Below, piece after piece: positions 5,774 through 7,390 of a stretch of 7,390 nt of DNA; within the stretch, counting starts at the first letter, position 1, and each line of letters starts with the position of its first letter. The translations under genes were made by a program, and so were the position numbers. Source of the DNA: Proteiniphilum sp. (GTDB taxonomy: Bacteria; Bacteroidota; Bacteroidia; Bacteroidales; Dysgonomonadaceae). Location of the stretch: the NCBI GenBank assembly GCA_031284475.1, contig JAISZV010000066.1, forward strand, positions 1-7,390. Direction: 5' to 3'. The notes below the pieces were generated by a model that worked only from the letters and a program-made list of their open reading frames with translations, was not told the DNA's origin and made no database searches.

Positions 5774-7390
5774 ATGAGAAATCAACTACACTTTCTATTG
5801 GCAATAATTCTTATTATCGGCCTTTCTTGTTCGCAATCGTCAAATTACACTTCAAAACAGCTTTCAGATGCTTTAGAAAGCGGGTTCATCACCCCACCCG
5901 ATTCCATTCAGACAAGCGTCTATTGGTACTGGATTTCTGATAACATCTCCAAAGAAGGAGTGGTAAAAGACCTGCATGCCATGAAAGAGGCCGGGATCAA
6001 CCGTGCGTTTATCGGGAACATCGGCATAGACGACCTACCTTACGGTAAAGTGAAAATGTTTAGCGATGAGTGGTGGGAAATTTTGCACCTTGCTTTGAAG
6101 ACAGCCACAGAGCTCGACATTGAGATAGGTATTTTTAATTCTCCCGGCTGGAGCCAATCCGGCGGGCCCTGGATTAAACCCGAAGAGTCCATGAGATACC
6201 TCGCCTCCTCGGAAATAACCCTACAAGGTCCGCGGAAAATTGAGCAACCGTTGAAACAGCCGACAGAATTTTTCCAAGACGTAAAAGTGATCGCTTTTCC
6301 TTCTTTAAAAAACGGGAATATGGTTTTAACCCATCAAAACGCCGTCATACAGTCTATTCCTTCCGTGCAAGGCCTTTCAAATATTACAGATGGCGATAAC
6401 AAGACCGGAATCCGGTTTCCGGATGGAAATGAATTTTATGTTACATTTAAAACGGAAGAACCTTTTACCGCAAGAAGTTTAATCATCCGCACAATGGAAA
6501 CGCCACTCTCGGCAAAAGCAGTCTTACAGGCAGAACAACAGGACGGTGAAATGAAAACCGTCTCGGAATTTGATATTAACCGGTCAAACCCGGCCCTGAA
6601 TGTAGGGTTCGACCCTTTTGCCCCGGTAGTTATTTCCTTTCCGGCAACAACTGCAACCGAATTCAGGTTAACCTTGAAAAACACCCGTCCGCAAGCGGGA
6701 TTAGCCGAAATTCAACTAAGCAGTATTCCACACGTAGAAAGATACAGTGAGAAAACACTGGCTAAAATGCATCCCACCCCGTTGCCCTATTGGGATGCCT
6801 ATTTATGGCCCTCACAACCGGAAACAGACGACGAAAACCTGATCATCCGTGACGATGAAATCCTCGACGTCACACAGTATTTATCTGACAAAGGCGTCTT
6901 AATATGGGATGTTCCCGACGGGGAATGGACCATTCTGCGTATGGGAATGGCGCCCACACAGGTGACAAATGGCCCCGCTTCACCCGAAGCAACCGGGCCG
7001 GAAGTCGATAAAATGAGCAAAAAGTGGGTGGCGGAACATTTCGACCGGTTTTTGGGAGAGATATTAAGGAGAATCCCGGAAGCAGACCGGAAAACTTTTA
7101 AAGTCGCAGTACAAGACAGTTATGAGATGGGCGGACAAAACTTCACAGACGATTTCCTGGCGGAATTCAAAGAGAGATACGGCTATGATGCTCTTCCCTA
7201 TTTACCGGTTTACAAGGGATTCGTTGTAAACAGCCAATTAGAATCAGACCGGTTCTTATGGGATTTAAGGAGAATGATCGCAGATAAAGTGGCATATGAT
7301 TACGTGGGCGGCTTGAGAGACGTAAGCCATCAACACGGGCTGACCACCTGGCTGGAGAATTACGGCCATTGGGGGTTCCCCGGGGAGTTC
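5774..7390 (+). CDS. GH106 alpha-L-rhamnosidase-like lipoprotein, 3' end outside window
   Basis: The open frame starts at ATG 5774 and runs without stop through 539 codons to the window edge; GH106 proteins are usually around 850-1100 residues, so the C-terminal half to third is missing. Leader MRNQLHFLLAIILIIGLSC gives a lipobox with C19; the following SQSSN lacks the Lys-acid surface signal, so periplasmic anchoring is likely. GH106 hallmarks: SVYWYWISDNIS (Y50-W53) at the barrel start, PGWSQSGGPW (124-133), DSYEMGGQNF with E451, and ENYGHWGFPGEF with E528 at the edge. Residues about 178-320 form a beta-rich, galactose-binding-like insertion. Family members remove terminal alpha-L-rhamnose with inversion; E451 and E528 are candidate catalytic or calcium-coordinating acids, by motif only. 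It lies 474 bp after the CotH gene, so it may have its own promoter. Confidence 0.92.
   Translation, partial: MRNQLHFLLAIILIIGLSCSQSSNYTSKQLSDALESGFITPPDSIQTSVYWYWISDNISKEGVVKDLHAMKEAGINRAFIGNIGIDDLPYGKVKMFSDEWWEILHLALKTATELDIEIGIFNSPGWSQSGGPWIKPEESMRYLASSEITLQGPRKIEQPLKQPTEFFQDVKVIAFPSLKNGNMVLTHQNAVIQSIPSVQGLSNITDGDNKTGIRFPDGNEFYVTFKTEEPFTARSLIIRTMETPLSAKAVLQAEQQDGEMKTVSEFDINRSNPALNVGFDPFAPVVISFPATTATEFRLTLKNTRPQAGLAEIQLSSIPHVERYSEKTLAKMHPTPLPYWDAYLWPSQPETDDENLIIRDDEILDVTQYLSDKGVLIWDVPDGEWTILRMGMAPTQVTNGPASPEATGPEVDKMSKKWVAEHFDRFLGEILRRIPEADRKTFKVAVQDSYEMGGQNFTDDFLAEFKERYGYDALPYLPVYKGFVVNSQLESDRFLWDLRRMIADKVAYDYVGGLRDVSHQHGLTTWLENYGHWGFPGEF

Noticed and set aside
6436..7020. Two minus-strand ORFs of 82 and 73 codons (6436-6684, 6799-7020)
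   Set aside because: Antisense to the uninterrupted GH106 frame, no domains.

Overview
The window looks like a chromosomal segment of a Bacteroidales bacterium. The reasons are: three lipoproteins with short hydrophobic leaders and an S-C lipobox, start codons preceded by A-rich leaders with no usable Shine-Dalgarno, an HU-like/DUF4469 protein of a type I know almost only from Bacteroidales, and carbohydrate-active families (GH106, a DUF5722-like protein) typical of polysaccharide utilization loci. A Dysgonomonadaceae/Parabacteroides-like source is a guess; no marker gene is present to fix it.

Layout, all genes on the + strand: (1) positions 1-226 hold a short uncertain ORF that overlaps the next start codon. 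(2) 227-961 is an HU-like/DUF4469 DNA-binding-type protein, noticeably richer in GC than what follows. (3) 962-1437 has no gene but is dense with structure: a 23-bp tandem array whose units are each palindromic, a roughly 120-bp imperfect inverted-repeat element, a CCCGGA/TCCGGG hairpin and a 19-bp palindrome in the leader of the next gene. (4) 1438-3576 is a large lipoprotein with a TIM-barrel glycosidase-like domain (DUF5722-like). (5) 3577-3805 contains an inverted repeat built of CGCAAAG words. (6) 3806-5299 is a CotH-kinase-family lipoprotein with an Ig-like N-terminal domain. (7) 5300-5773 begins with two back-to-back heptamer arrays, then holds a hairpin pair and a short palindrome. (8) 5774-7390 is the first 539 codons of a GH106 alpha-L-rhamnosidase-like lipoprotein, cut by the window end.

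Reading of function: genes 4, 6 and 8 look like the degradative part of a glycan-utilization region, perhaps for a rhamnose-containing plant or host polysaccharide (rhamnose is implied only by GH106). The two upstream lipoproteins carry Lys-Glu just after the lipid cysteine, similar to the Bacteroidetes surface-export signal, while the GH106 protein does not; this suggests, by inference, surface steps followed by a periplasmic exo-enzyme. No SusC/SusD pair, sensor or transporter is in the window, and the genes are separated by 229 and 474 bp of repeat-bearing DNA, so a single tight operon is not shown. The HU-like gene appears to be an unrelated neighbour.

The least explained material is the non-coding DNA: each of the three large intergenic gaps carries a different repeat type. 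I see no CRISPR array, tRNA, rRNA or transposase gene.
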